DNA of 64,000 nt from Euglena gracilis. Lineage: Eukaryota; Euglenida; Euglenophyceae; Euglenales. Both the position numbers and the translations under genes were made by a program. The notes under the pieces were generated by a model, which was given only the letters and a program-made list of their open reading frames with translations, was not told the DNA's origin and did no database searches. Of this stretch, positions 34,501 to 48,100 are shown piece after piece. How positions within the stretch are numbered: the stretch's first letter is position 1; every line of letters begins with the position of its first letter. Location: the NCBI GenBank assembly GCA_039621445.1, contig CP154957.1, forward strand, positions 34,726,227 to 34,790,226, read 5' to 3'.

Positions 34501-37500
34501 TTTCAAAATATCTCGACAATGAAGCAAAATGAAAATCAAAGGAAATATCCGGCGACCAAAACTGAAGCCCTTGGAGTGCAATATCCAACCATGGTTTGCT
34601 TTCCCAAACCCTTCGTGCGGGCTGGGGCCGTTTTGGGCTGTTTTCGGGTCAAAAAATCGATGTTTCCAAAACATCTCGGAAATGAAGCAAAATCGGAGGA
34701 AATATCCGGAGACCTAAATTGAAGCCCTTGAACCGCCCTACCTAATAACGGTATTTTGATTCCTCACAAATCCCCGCCAACCCGAGGTATGGGCAATTTA
34801 AGGCCCAAAACAGCACGGCAGGCTTCCGACTCTGCCGTTCGGCCACTTTGGGGTTAAAAAGTCGGGAAAAAAGACGAATTTTTTTGCCCAACCCCATTTT
34901 TTTTGGCCTCACAGACCCAGAAAAACTGTTTTCAAGCCAAAAATGAGCGTTTTCCCTCCCGCCAGCCTCCCATTCTTGGCCCGAAACCCATGCAGGTCAT
35001 TTCTGGGTCAAAAAAGCGGAAAAGAATCGAAAAATCTTTTTCCCAAAACCATCGTTTGGGGCTCCTGGACCCGGGCCGGTCCGGGCCGGCTGGGCTGCCG
35101 GGCCGCTGGGCCGGGCCGGGCTGCAGGGTCGCCGGGCCGGGAATGGAATATCCCAGAAAATGGTGGCGTCATGGTTTGCTGCAACCAAATTTGGTGGGGA
35201 TTTCGTTCTTGAAAAAGGTGCTGCGCGAAAAACTTGTCACGGAAAACTCAATTCAGGAGCGGTGAACATCTATAAAAAATGGGTTGGCTGGCCAATCACT
35301 ACACACTCCTGTGGAAGAGAAAGGATGTGATGGAAAGAAGGTGGGATGTGGTTGTTGCTCCGTTCGCCGCCTGATGACAGCTGCGGGGGCTGTCCTCTGC
35401 CCTCATTTCCGGGGAGGGCCACACCTGCATGTAGGTGAACGACGCATAGTCATGCAGGGTGTCCTGGCACCAGTCTCTGAACGAAACCTGCGAGTGCGGA
35501 CCGCCGGAGGCACAGTAGAGACTCTGGGGCATTGGAGGTCACTGAGTAAATCGATTCCCAGACTTCCAGGCGGTGTGGGACGGGAAAGCAACACTGCTTT
35601 CATGAGAATAGCGAAGAGGGGAGATTGCTGAATTGCCGATGTATGCAAATGCGCTTGGTTCTGGACTGGATTGCTATTTTTTCATATGCGCTGATCCGCT
35701 GAGAAATTCCGATTGGTGACAGGCAGGCTGTTTTTTTACCAACCCCGGGGGGGGAGGGGGGGGTCCGGAGTGCCTGTGAGTGCCTGCCCAGGCAGGCACT
35801 ACCCCCCCGGGGGGGGGTCGGATTTCGGCCTGTGCCCGGGCACATTCCTTTAAAAATAGGCCATTTTTGGCTCCCCGGCGCCTTCGGCGCCGGGGTTGTG
35901 CTAGGGCACTTTTGGCCGTGTGCCCTACCCCCCCCCCCCCCCCCGGGGGGGGGCGGATTTGGAGTGCCTTGGGGTGCCTGCCCAGGCAGGCACCCCCCCC
36001 CCCCGGGGTGGGGTCGGCACCCGACTAAAATACAGCCTGGTGACAGGCAAAAATACACCACGCATACAAAAGTTTCGTGTACATATACTGGTAAAAAATG
36101 ACGGCGCCAAATAACAACTTTTTTGTGGGGCAAATAACGCGATTCTGTATAATGGTATTCCAATTTAATCATAGAAACCAAATTTGCTTGAGGATTGGCA
36201 ACAAACGAAAAATATTTATTGTAATAATGAAAAAAAAATACTACTAATTGGCGTTGAAATGCGAAAAAATAAACATTAACACACAATAACAATAAAATGT
36301 AAAAATGATTCTTCGTGTTGTCAGGTAAATCGTCGTATAAATCTTCGTGTTGTCAGCATCTACAGCACAGAACGTGAGAACACCTGAGGGTTGTCCTGCC
36401 GGGCCTTGCGGAATGACAACACCACCGCCACGGTCACAAACACCAGCGTCGGGGCGGACAGCACGATGGCGATGTGCATGCCCGTCAGGCTGACGGACTC
36501 CTTCCCCTGGGCGTACGCCCTGTGCGAGGAGCAGCCAACCCGAGACATCCCCAATTCATGCACCCCAAAATTGCTACAGACTTCCGCCATTCTTGGTCCA
36601 GAAACTATACATTTTTTATTTGGCATTTTGTTGGTTTTTTTTGACAATTTATTTAACATATTGTTTTGACATTCTTTTCGTTTTTATTTTCAACTGATTC
36701 TGTTGTTCTTTGTTTCGTTGAGCTCAAATTGGGTCCGACCTTGGTGACAGTGTGCTGGCTGCAGACATTTCTTAGGACACGATGGGGGAGGGGAGTCCAG
36801 CATCTACCCACCCCGGGGGTCCACTTGGGAGGGAGGCCCACTCTGGGGTGTTGATTCTGGGTAATTCATCCCTACACGCCAAGAAGAAGAGCCCTCCAAG
36901 GGTCCCAGCGGACCGACCTCTCCGGGCCACCAACCTGGAGCCTCGCTGGCTGAGCCCTCTATGCCAGACCCTAGACCCTAGACGCTATTACCAGACCCAG
37001 AAAAAAAAACTAGTTCAAACATTATTGAGCCCTTAAAGCCATTTCCAGCACAGTTTGGCCACATTGGCGAATTCTAAAATCATGCATGACCCTCTATGAC
37101 AAACACAAACACTGGGCATTCACTTCGGAAACCTTGGTTGGCGAGCTCTATACAACAACTGTGCATTCGACGGGGAAGCTCAAACATTCACACAGGTGCA
37201 AAAAAAAATCATGTTTGCCAACACAGACACACACACACACACACCCACCCACACACACACACCCACACCCACACCCACACCCACACACCCACACACATGC
37301 GCGCACGCATGCACACACACACACACACACACACATCGTGAACACACTGTTCTTCGAATTTGGGGGGTGCTGCAGGTGGGTCTGGTGTGCGGACGGGCAC
37401 GGTGGGCGGAGGCTGGGGTGGTGTCGGTGGGGCTGGGATGGCTGGCTGGCGGACCGGTATGGGGACCGGGGCTGGGGCCGGGGCCGGGGCCTTGTCCCCC

Positions 37501-38183
37501 TCAGCCGGCCCAGGGGCGTGATCCCAGTGCCAGGCCGCCCTAAAGACCAGGAGGATCGCAGCCCTGTTTTGGACTCCGATCCATCCATCGGTTGTTGGAT
37601 GACTTCCGTTTGGCGGTGGAGGGCCATGGGGGTCTGCACCGTGTCCAGGTGGCCCCCTCTATGTGGGGCGGTGGAACCCGGTGCGGAGGAGCCGTACGAC
37701 AGCGCGGCATTTTGGCAGAGCGGCCTGCGCCTCTCAGCCGGAACGGCGGCCGACGCTGGCCCTCCACCTCCGCCTCCGCCTCCGCTGCCTTCGGCGGGGC
37801 TGCGGGCCGGCCCCCCGGCCCGGGGCCTGCCGTGGGCTTCACCCGCTCCTCCTGCTCTGGCACCTCCGCCTGGGCGGGGGCCGCGGGCAGCGGCGGCTTC
37901 CGCAGTGGCTCTGGCGCTCCGCCCGGGGCTGGCCGGGCCTCCGCGGCGGCATCGGCGGGGGCCGGGGAGGGGGAGGGGGAGGGCCGGGGGGAGGGCCGGG
38001 CCGGGGTTGCGGCCGGGGGCGTCGCAGCGGGAGGGGAGGCGGCGGCGGCGGCGATGGTGCGGTTTGGGGAGGGTGGGGGTGAAGGGGACGGGGCGAGGGG
38101 GGAGGCTGGGGGCACCGCACACCGGGCAAATCGACAGTGGGGGGGCACACGCATCTTCTTCTTCTTCATCATCGTCGTCGTCG

Positions 38184-38218
<35 letters not shown>

Positions 38219-38846
38219 GTCATCATCATCATCATCATCGTCATCAGCATCATCATCATCAGCATCATCATCATCATCATTGTCATCATCATCATCATCA
38301 TCATCATCATCGTCATCGTCATCATCATCATCATCAGCATCATCATCAGCATCATCGTCATCATCATCATCATCATCATCGTCATCATCATCGTCATCAT
38401 CATCGTCATCATCATCAGCATCATCATCATCGTCGTCGTCATCATCATCATCATCATCATCGTCATCATCATCGTCATCGTCATCATCATCATCATCAGC
38501 GTCATCATCATCATCATCGTCATCATCATCATCATCATCATCATCATCGTCATCGTCATCATCATCATCAGCATCATCATCATCATCATCGTCGTCGTCA
38601 TCATCATCATCATCGTCATCATCATCGTCATCATCGTCATCGTCATCATCGTCATCATCATCATCGTCATCATCATCGTCATCATCGTCATCATCATCAT
38701 CATCAGCATCATCATCAGCATCATCGTCATCATCATCATCATCGTCGTCGTCATCATCATCGTCATCGTCATCATCATCATCATCATCATCGGCATCATC
38801 ATCGTCATCGTCATCATCATCATCGTCATCATCATCGTCATCATCG

Positions 38847-38908
<62 letters not shown>

Positions 38909-38971
38909 AGCATCAGCGTCGTCATCATCGTCATCATCATCATCATCATCGTCATCATCATCGTCATCGTC

Positions 38972-39002
<31 letters not shown>

Positions 39003-39101
39003 TCATCGTCATCATCATCGTCATCATCGTCATCATCATCGTCATCGTCATCATCATCATCATCATCATCAGCATCATCATCATCATCGTCGTCATCATC
39101 A

Positions 39102-39139
<38 letters not shown>

Positions 39140-42100
39140 ATCATCATCATCAGCATCATCATCATTAGCTTGGGGACCCTTCTGAAGGCCAAGACATACA
39201 ACGGTCAGGTTTCCGGGTGAGCTGTGGCCGCAGGGGCTGCGGGCACCGCGATGGGCTGTGTCTCGTTGGTGGAGGCGTTTGGGCCCGCAACTGCCCCCAC
39301 TGTGGGGTTTGGTTGGGGCTCCACAGCGGCGTGTCGGGGACAGGCAGCGGTTGGGAACGCAAACAACCGCTCAGCACAGCGATGCAAAATTTTAGGTTGA
39401 TGGGCATTTCTTGCTGTGGAAGGTCGTTGGGTAAACATGAAGGTGAAGCGAGGCTTGCCTTTTCTGTATTCAGAAATGTCATAATTGGTTCCATTTGGCA
39501 TCTGCTGAGAAAAGATTTTGGGGTGAAAAACCACATCGCAATAAAAACGAAAGTCATATGTCATTTTAATCAATCCATGCGGGGGGGGGGCACCACAGAC
39601 TCGGTGGAGCTTCAGGGAACCAGGTTTCACGGAATCTCCAAAAAAAAAGCGTGTTACTGCGAGAAATATACACCATTTAAAATGAAATTTGACCATTATG
39701 ATTGTGCTTCTAGTTTTTATTGACAGTTTCAATGTGAAAAAAGGTAGTTTCAAATGCTTAACAATCATTTTTCATGGCTGCAGAGAAGCAGGCAGTCTTG
39801 TACCCCCCCTCACCCGCTCCCGGCACTTGGCCCAGGACACGATTGAAAAGGCAAGGCTGGGGGACCACCTAGGGGGGGGGGGGGCAATTTTGCATGAAAG
39901 AAGGAGGGCCAGGAGGGTGGATACATTGACCAAGAATAAAAATGAGAAAAATGATTGCAGATTGACAAAAAACTCAGGAACAAAGGGAAGTTGGGCCAAA
40001 ACTTTAAAATCTTGTTCCAGGCAACACGCAAGGACTCACTTGAGGAACTTCCCTTCAACTCTTGTGATGTATGTGTCCTACTAAGCCACTTATTCACACA
40101 TGCAAACATGAACTGCTGACGCACCCACCCATCCACCCACCCACTCTCCCCACCCACCCACCCATACCACACCCACACACACCCACACCCACACCCGCAC
40201 CCACACCCACACCCACACATCACCACCCACAACCAACCAGACACCCACCCAAAACACACGTCCAAGCACCCACACATTCTTCGCTGCCTGACTGTGGTTC
40301 TGCCTTGGCGCTGCCGTTTTGTGCCCTGGCAGTGATGTTGGCATCCGTTTGCGGCAGCGTGGTCCGGTTGACAGGCCCCCTTGTGGCATTGGTACCTGTG
40401 CGGTTGCCTTCCACCGTCGCTGCTGCCAGGACGCCGCCTGCGGACTTAAATGCGGGCGCGGGGCTTGTTGTGGTTCCGCTGGGTGGCGGCAGGGCGCTTC
40501 GAGGGCGACCCCAAATACTGCAATTGAAATCAGAAGCCATGTGGAAAAAGGCAACCCAAAAAATTGCCTGACTCTGGTTGGGAGGCGATGACCAAACACA
40601 AAAGCCCAAGCCCACTTCAAACAAAAAATTCGTTTGTGATTTGGTGTGGGTGGCAGGGAATAAATTATTCGAACGCAGAACCCCAGAGGGCAGCATGACA
40701 GCTGCGCAGACAAGAAAAAAAAGATTTTCTTTAACGCCACCCTGGGTGTGGCTGCGGAGGCCGCAGACGGTGTGCCAGCGATGGAAAGGTTGGCGGGGGA
40801 GACAGGGGCAGAGAAGGAGTTGGCAGGAAGGCTGGCGAAGGAGAGGTTGCTGGTGGCATTTGAAGAAGAAAGCTTCGCACTGAGGTTGGCGGGAGGGCTG
40901 GTGGAAAGGTTGCTGAAGGGCAGGTTGGCGGAAAAGTTGGCGGAGAGGTTGGCTGTCGAAAGTGTGTTGGAGGAAAGGTTGATGGAGAGGTTGGTAGGAA
41001 AGTGGGGGGAAGACAGATTGGTCAAAAGCGTGCCATTGCTCAATGTGACCTCTTGGGAAGGGGGAGTGGATGCCTTTTGACCACCGAGCCCCTGAGCAGA
41101 TGCGCCGAAAATGTCCACACAAATGAGACACAATATTTGGTGAAGGGCCTTCTCCCGAGGATTAGAGGCCATGACTGTCTAATTCTTTTTCCGGGGGATG
41201 ACCCCCTCTCTCTTCAAAAAAAAAAAGGTTTTGATCCAACCAAAAAAAAATAACTTGATGCTTCAAAACCAATGTTTGGAGAAACAGATCAAAGAGCAGA
41301 GGTGCACAACTGGCTGTGCATTTCATTTCAACACCAAATTTGCAAAACTTTGCCAAACACCATGTGAAGACGGTTCACAGAAAAATAAAACACAAATTTG
41401 AAAATAAAGCACAAGCACTGCAACTGAAACAAACACGTGCTATGTTACAAAAAATGCAACAGTTCAAAACGCCTTACCTCCAATATCGTTCGATGTCCCT
41501 TTTTGTGACAAAATAGACAGAAAATGGCTGCACCAAAACGTGGGGCTGGGGCATCCTCCATTCTCCTTTCACCCTTGCATTTGCCTTTGTCTTTGGCTTT
41601 TCCCTTTCCACCAGATTTGCCACCACTCTTTGCAGATTCTGGAACATTTTCTCCAACCTTTTCTGTTTAGTCTGGGGTCTGGGGTTGACCACCAGGGATA
41701 ACCCCCCTGGGGTCATCCCTCAAGGGGAGTTGAGCCAGCAATGGTATGGCCGGGAGATTGCGGGAGATGTTGGAAGACAAGTTGGCGCCGGTGAGATTTG
41801 TGGAGAGATTTGTGGGGGGGCTGGTGGAGCGGTTGGTGGATAGGCTGGCAGCCGAGGGACTGACCGAGGAGAGGTTGACGGACGCCACGGTGCCCGGAGG
41901 GAGGTTGGTGGACGCGTTGGGCAGAGAGGCGTTGGCGGCCTGGCGGGGCAGGGCCGTGCCGTTCCCGTCGCCCAGCCCCATCCATACCATTGCTTACCGA
42001 CCCTGGGGGGGGGGGTCGGACATGCCTTAAGCAATGCTATGGCCCTGTTGCGTTCCGGAGGTTGGCGGCGGCGCTGTTGTTGGCCCCGAGGGTAGACCTG

Positions 42101-45100
42101 TTGGCGTCTGCGACGGCGGTGGCGTTGGGCAGGGCCGCTCTCCCCAGGGAGGCCGGGGCTGCGGACTGGGCGGGGCCCTCCGCGGCGGTACCGTTCGGCA
42201 GGGGAGAGGGGGGCGCCGACACGGGAGGGCGGCAGGGGGTCCCTTGACGACTCGAGGGGGCAGCCTCGAGGGTGGGGATTTGGGACTGGCCGGATAACGG
42301 CTGTTGGCTGTGATTCCTCCAAGACCCGGGGGGGGGGGGACATGGGTGAGCCCCATCCTTGGTTGGATGCAGAATTTGTTGCCCCCCAATGGAGCATCTC
42401 TGAATGGAATAAGAGAGACAATTTCATACAAATGCTGATTCTTTTGAGAAATCAGATTGGTTTCCACATGTATGTATGTATGTATGTATGTATGTATGTA
42501 TGTATGTATGTATGTATGTATGTATGTATGTATGTATGTATGTATGTATGTATGTATGTATGTATGTATGTATGTATGTATGTATGTATGTATGTATGTA
42601 TGTATGTATGTATGTATGTATGTATGTATGTATGTATGTATGCATGCATGTATGCATGTATGCATGTATGTATGTATGTATGTATGTATGTATGTATGTA
42701 TGTATGTATGCATGTATGTATGTATGTATGTATGCATATATGTATGCCTGTCCGTACGTATGTACCTACGTATGTATGTATGCATGTATGCAGCATGCAT
42801 GCATGCATGCATGTATTACTGCATTTTATGGTTACCATGTTCAACACCAGGGACAAACAGAACTCAAATAACACCCTATTGCCAAAAAATGTAAAACCAT
42901 TGCTGACTGTGAAGCTCCCCCCCACTGGCGCTCAAATCGGTATCCAAATAATCAAACTGCACGCCCTTCCATGCCACAGCCGTGGTGGGGACCCCTCAGA
43001 AATCAATAACCAACATCTTTTGATCATACTCCCAAGTTTCACCAGGCACTTTGCACCATTTTTGCTAATCGCCAATATTTTCCATTCAATGTTCAGTTGG
43101 ACTCACACCCACACTGGCATTACCCTGGAGGTGGTCACAAAAAAAGAATTAATAGAATATGGTTGCTTGGGTGAAAATTTTGGGCATCGCGGATGAGAAA
43201 TAATGCAAAAGCTGTCAGAAGTCAGGTGGTCAGAAATTTTTGAATATATGTTTCGATAACTGATATTCCTGTTTACCTAGAAACTTATTCCAGTCACTTT
43301 CACAAAAATTCAAAACTCTTCATCTTTTTCCGTTCAGAAATTGAATTTTTTCTACCTTGTTGTTTTCCTGTCGAATTATTTTCCCTGTCAGATGGGTTGA
43401 GTAACAATGCATTTTTTCCTGTTGAGGACTAAAGATTCTTCAATTATGCAAAAAAAACCAGCAGCCCTGATTTCACAATTTGCCGTTTTTTTACACAGTT
43501 TTTTTCCCCTGGCTTCAGGCTGGGTGGGTCCAGCCCAGTTCCAGCCAGGCACCTTTACCAGGTGGATCTACTGCAGTATCTTGAATCAGGGACCATCCGG
43601 AGGGGGGGGGGAATTGACTGGGCCGGTGGCATCCGCTCCCCATCTGGACCAACGGACGAAAGACACATTGGAAAAAAGGGAAAGAACGAACGCCGGTGAA
43701 ATCTGGGCGGTTTGTTTCCGTTCATCTCCAATCGGGCTGTCAGGGGCCTCTGGATGGCGATCGGTGGCATTGGTCCTGTTTACGGCATCGACCGGCAAAC
43801 TGGAGTTGGTCCCCTGTGGGCAGCGAAGGGCAGTGGCTGTGCGGCCCCTTGGGCCAGGAGGCCTTAGCGTTCGACAGCAAAAGGCCGAGTTCGCCGGAGT
43901 CAGACCTCACAGCAGAGGGGGCAAATGTGTTGGTCTGCGGCAGCGCCCAGCCAGATAATTCAAGCGGTGAGGGTTGAAGCCCAGGAGGTGGAGAGCAAAG
44001 ATTAACTTCGGGAACCCCGGGGTACTTTTCCCCGGGCCCAAACCCACTCACCCACTTTTTCGAAAACCCATTTACCCACGACCCCCCCCCCCCCCCCGGG
44101 GGGTCAACCACCCAGCCACCCCCTACCCATTCCCCACTTCGTGCCATACGTGCAACCACCCACCCACCCAGCCACCCAAAGTCCAGCCAAAATCGCCCGA
44201 AAACCCTTGAATAAATTTTCTGGCCCGGCAATAGACCGGACAAAAATCTGATCCATGCGGAACCCCCAGGGGGGTCCAACCAACCCACCCACTCTCGAAA
44301 CCCCGCCCAGGGGGGTCACACACATGTTAAGTGAAATAGAGAGACACACCGGGGCAGGCACCACAGCTGGGGTGTGGTTCGTCACATTGGAGCTCGACGG
44401 CAAGGACCGGTTGCCAGGAAGGGATGATGTGGCATTCAACAGAGCAGTGCCCACCTCCTTCCTAAGGACACGGGGGGGAGGGGTCCACCACCCAGCCATT
44501 CCCCAGCCCCACCCAGCCCCACCCCCCCCCAGTGGTCCCACCGCCTGAAAAAATCCTCCGGTGCTGCATGCAGAGGTGGAAATGAGGTTTTTTGATTGTT
44601 GGCTTATTGTTCCAAATATCCCCAGTTGCTGAAACGGGCATTTGGCAGGTTTTGGGGTCAAAAAAATTCTGGTGCTGCGCGTTGGACTGGGCAATGTTTC
44701 CCACTGGCTAGCCCCCTAACCCCCCCCATAATAGAAGCACGGGTGCGCTTGTAGCAGACCGCCACCGCCGCGGACCTCCGGCGGCGGGGGGGGGGGGGGG
44801 GCGCTTCTATTTGGACCCCACCTGCGCGATTTTTGTTGATTTCCTTGAGAAATCCCATCAAAATGGAGGGTGCGCTTGTAGCAGACCGCCGCCTTCGGCG
44901 GCGGAGGTGCGCTTTTATTTGGATCCCGCGCTTGTAGCGGCCCCACGCTTCTATTAAGGGGGGGTTTGCAGACCTCCCCCGGGGAGGGTCCACTAGAATT
45001 CCCACTGGCCAAATTTAGACTAACTACAATCCAGCCCCCCAGGGAGGCACTGCAAACCCTTTGGCAAAAGCCTGCTCCGAGGAGTTTGACGGTCTGTGGA

Positions 45101-48100
45101 CAGCATCAAATCATCACGAAGTTTGGCCCTCCTTTCACCCGGACTCGGGCAGGGAAGTATGGGAAGCGTTGAGGGGGGAGTCCGGACCCCCTCCCAACAC
45201 AGAGCGGAACCCTCCCCCTCTGCCTTTGAAATGGTAAGGAGCTGGGAAAACTTTTGGTTTCGTTGACGGGCAAAGAGCCAGATACTAACTAACCAGATAC
45301 TAACAGACTAAGCCAAAATTCTCAAAGAACCTCTAATTTTTCTATGAAAATGAATCCAAAAAATGCTCATTTTCGAAATTTTTTGAGCACTTTTTATGTC
45401 GAATGCACCAAAACATGCAAAAAAAATGTGTCATATGCTCAAAACGGAAGAAAAAGTGCATTTTTTGTACATTTTCTGGCACGCAATGCCGGAAACAAAT
45501 TTTTGGCATTTTGGAACTGGGGTGGGGGGTGCGGATACCCCCTGCCAACATCTGGGGGGGGTCCAGACCCCTCCTGCCACCTTAACCCCAAAAACCTCCA
45601 GGAGGGGAGGGGGTGGTCGGGACTCCTCCCTACCACCTTCCTTAATATCGACGGGCTCCCCATCTATCCCTGGATTTGGAGGTGCCTCTGGGAATATGTC
45701 AATGGCTTCAGGTTTTCAGAATCATTCATCTTTCTTTGGATCACACTTTTGCTTGAAGACACGGGGGGTCAACTGGCTGGTCATTTTGCTAGACACGAAA
45801 AAAACCACTAGTTGGACCCCCTTCCTCCCGGGGGGGGGGGGGGCGGGTCCCCCAACTGGAAAAAAAAAGTCCCTCCGGCGTTGTGTGCCGAGGTGGAAAT
45901 GAGGGTTTGAATGTGCTTTTTTCTGGGCCGATTTTGTTCCAAAAATCCCAAAATGGCAAAAATGGGCATTTTTGCCATTTTGGGCCCCAAGAAATTTGGC
46001 GCTTCGTGCCGGTCACTGCAGGTTTTTTCCCCCGGGTGACCCTGCCAGCAGACCCCCCAGGGGGTCCACCAGGTTCCACTGGCCAAATTTGGACTAAGTG
46101 CACACCAACCCCCCCCCCCCCGGGGGGGGGCTGGCTTGCGAACCCTTAAGCAATCGCCTGATTGGTATACTTCTTACTGCTTACTTCTTTCGGTGGAAAA
46201 CCCCTGAATTTCAGTATTGTCTTGTTCTCCGCACACCGCATGCCCAAATGAGGAAGGCCCTGGACAGCGCTGTGTCGTTCTTCACCTCGTCCCGGGTGGC
46301 GTTGGTGCCATTTGTGGTGGTTGCGTAACTGGAAATCGAGGCAGGTTGTGTGGTCCTTTTCAGGCAGAATTGTGTTCACTATTTCAGCCGTCGATGGGAA
46401 AACACAATTGAAAATTGGGAGAAGAATGATACCTAAAAGGAAAAGAGCGACATTGTGCATGAATGCCTTGGTGCGCTTGCATGCAGGTGTAAAAGAAATC
46501 AGGGGAATTTATTGAATATTTGAACCATATTCTCCAAAAAAAAATAACACAAAACACTCCAAAACGCACGCAAATTTGAATTTCTGGGGTCCAGATGGAA
46601 TAATAATTAAAAATGATTTTCGTGAATTTGGGGACATGCTGGCTGAATTTGTTGGCCAAAAAAAATGAAAATGACCAAAATTGACGAAAAGCTTGCTGAC
46701 AGAGAATCTGGTCTAAAATGAAATTTTCTCAAGACGAAACTTTTGTTCTTTTTGTGCAACGTGCAGCTGACACCCATCCCTCCTTCCCAAGGTTCGATAT
46801 AAGGACAGGTGGGGGGGGGTGGTCCGGACCCCCCCCTGCGGGCCAGGAGGGGGGGGGTGGGGGGACACCCCCCCCACCTAAACAGTTGCGCGGTCTGGGT
46901 GACCGAAAATTTTTGACCCCCCAAAACGACCAAAAATGCCATTTTGGGCACTTTTTGGCAAAAATGTGCCAAAAATGCAAAAAATTTTCGGCGCGAAGCG
47001 CCGGAGGAAAAAATTGATCCTTTTTTGGGGGTACCCCCCGAGGGTCGGTCCGGACCCCCCCTGCGGGCCAGGAGGGGGGGGTGGGGGGGGGGACACCCCC
47101 CCACCAAAACCATGTACGCCCTCCTTATATCAAACCCTGCTCCTTCCTCGAGAACTGTCAATGCAAAAAAAAAAATTGTCAGCCCCCAGAAACCATCCAA
47201 CCTCCCAACCCATCATTTCAGGAAGTGTAAAGTGATGTTTGCCAGGGTGAAAACTGGGGGGATCTCAACTGTGTGTTTTTCTCAAATTTTTTTCTCGAGA
47301 AAAAATTTTACCCATCTCACGAATCCTTGCTGAAGGTACGTTTCTGGGGCAAAAGATTTTACCAACATGCCCCAAAAATACACTCTGATAATTACACCCC
47401 GGGCATTCCACAACCGCATTAGGGTCTCACTTGGGGGGCAATCATAAAACCCAGAAACACGGAGAGCGTGTGCCCCCTGCAGAATGACGAGTGCTTTATC
47501 AGCACTGCCTGGCTACGTTGCCTGCAGTGGGGGTGTTGGTGGTGTTGGTGCTGTTCGCGCTCCTCACCACTTTGGCACGAAACGCCGTTCCGTTGGGGCC
47601 CTTGGGGGATCCTGGCCAGGTACATTTTTTAAGGTGCCTTAAAAGCCCCTTAAACTGAGCAAAAATGAAAGCGCAAACAAATACATGCAAAACCTGGCAA
47701 ACGAGAAAAATAATCTCTGGCATCGCTGGAACATTGCCTGTCCAACCAAAACTCAAACAAATGTGTTTTTGACCTTCTAGACCTTATTCTATTCATTTGG
47801 ACCACATACAAAAAAAACAAACAAAAACGTTGGTTCGACGCCTGGACAGCCGCCTTAAAAAAAGCCTCCGGATGCCTTAGATTTATTTTTTTTAAAAAAA
47901 TTGCCCTAAAAATAATACCTGATCCCGGCCGCGCGGCGGTGTCCTGCCTGACAGCAGCCACCGCGGGGGAGGCATTGGCCAGGGCAGTGGGGTGCTTGCC
48001 GACCGTCGGCAGCAGGCGGCGGGCGACGCGCGCTGGGGGCTCGTCCGGGGGCTCCACCAGCACCTCTGGGCTGTCTGCGGCTCGAGCCCCTGGGCCGGTC

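Noticed and set aside
37086-39185. 699-codon plus-strand open frame, mostly poly-Ser
   Set aside because: Produced by the CAT trinucleotide array and the antisense of gene B exons; the His and Ile frames are open for the same reason.
40748-41172. ATG at 41172 with a signal-peptide-like start (MASNPREKALHQILCLIC) as the start of gene B
   Set aside because: Sequon-rich exons continue upstream with matching phases to a better signal exon at 48470-48524; gcgcatctgctcag gives a good internal acceptor. An alternative promoter is not excluded.
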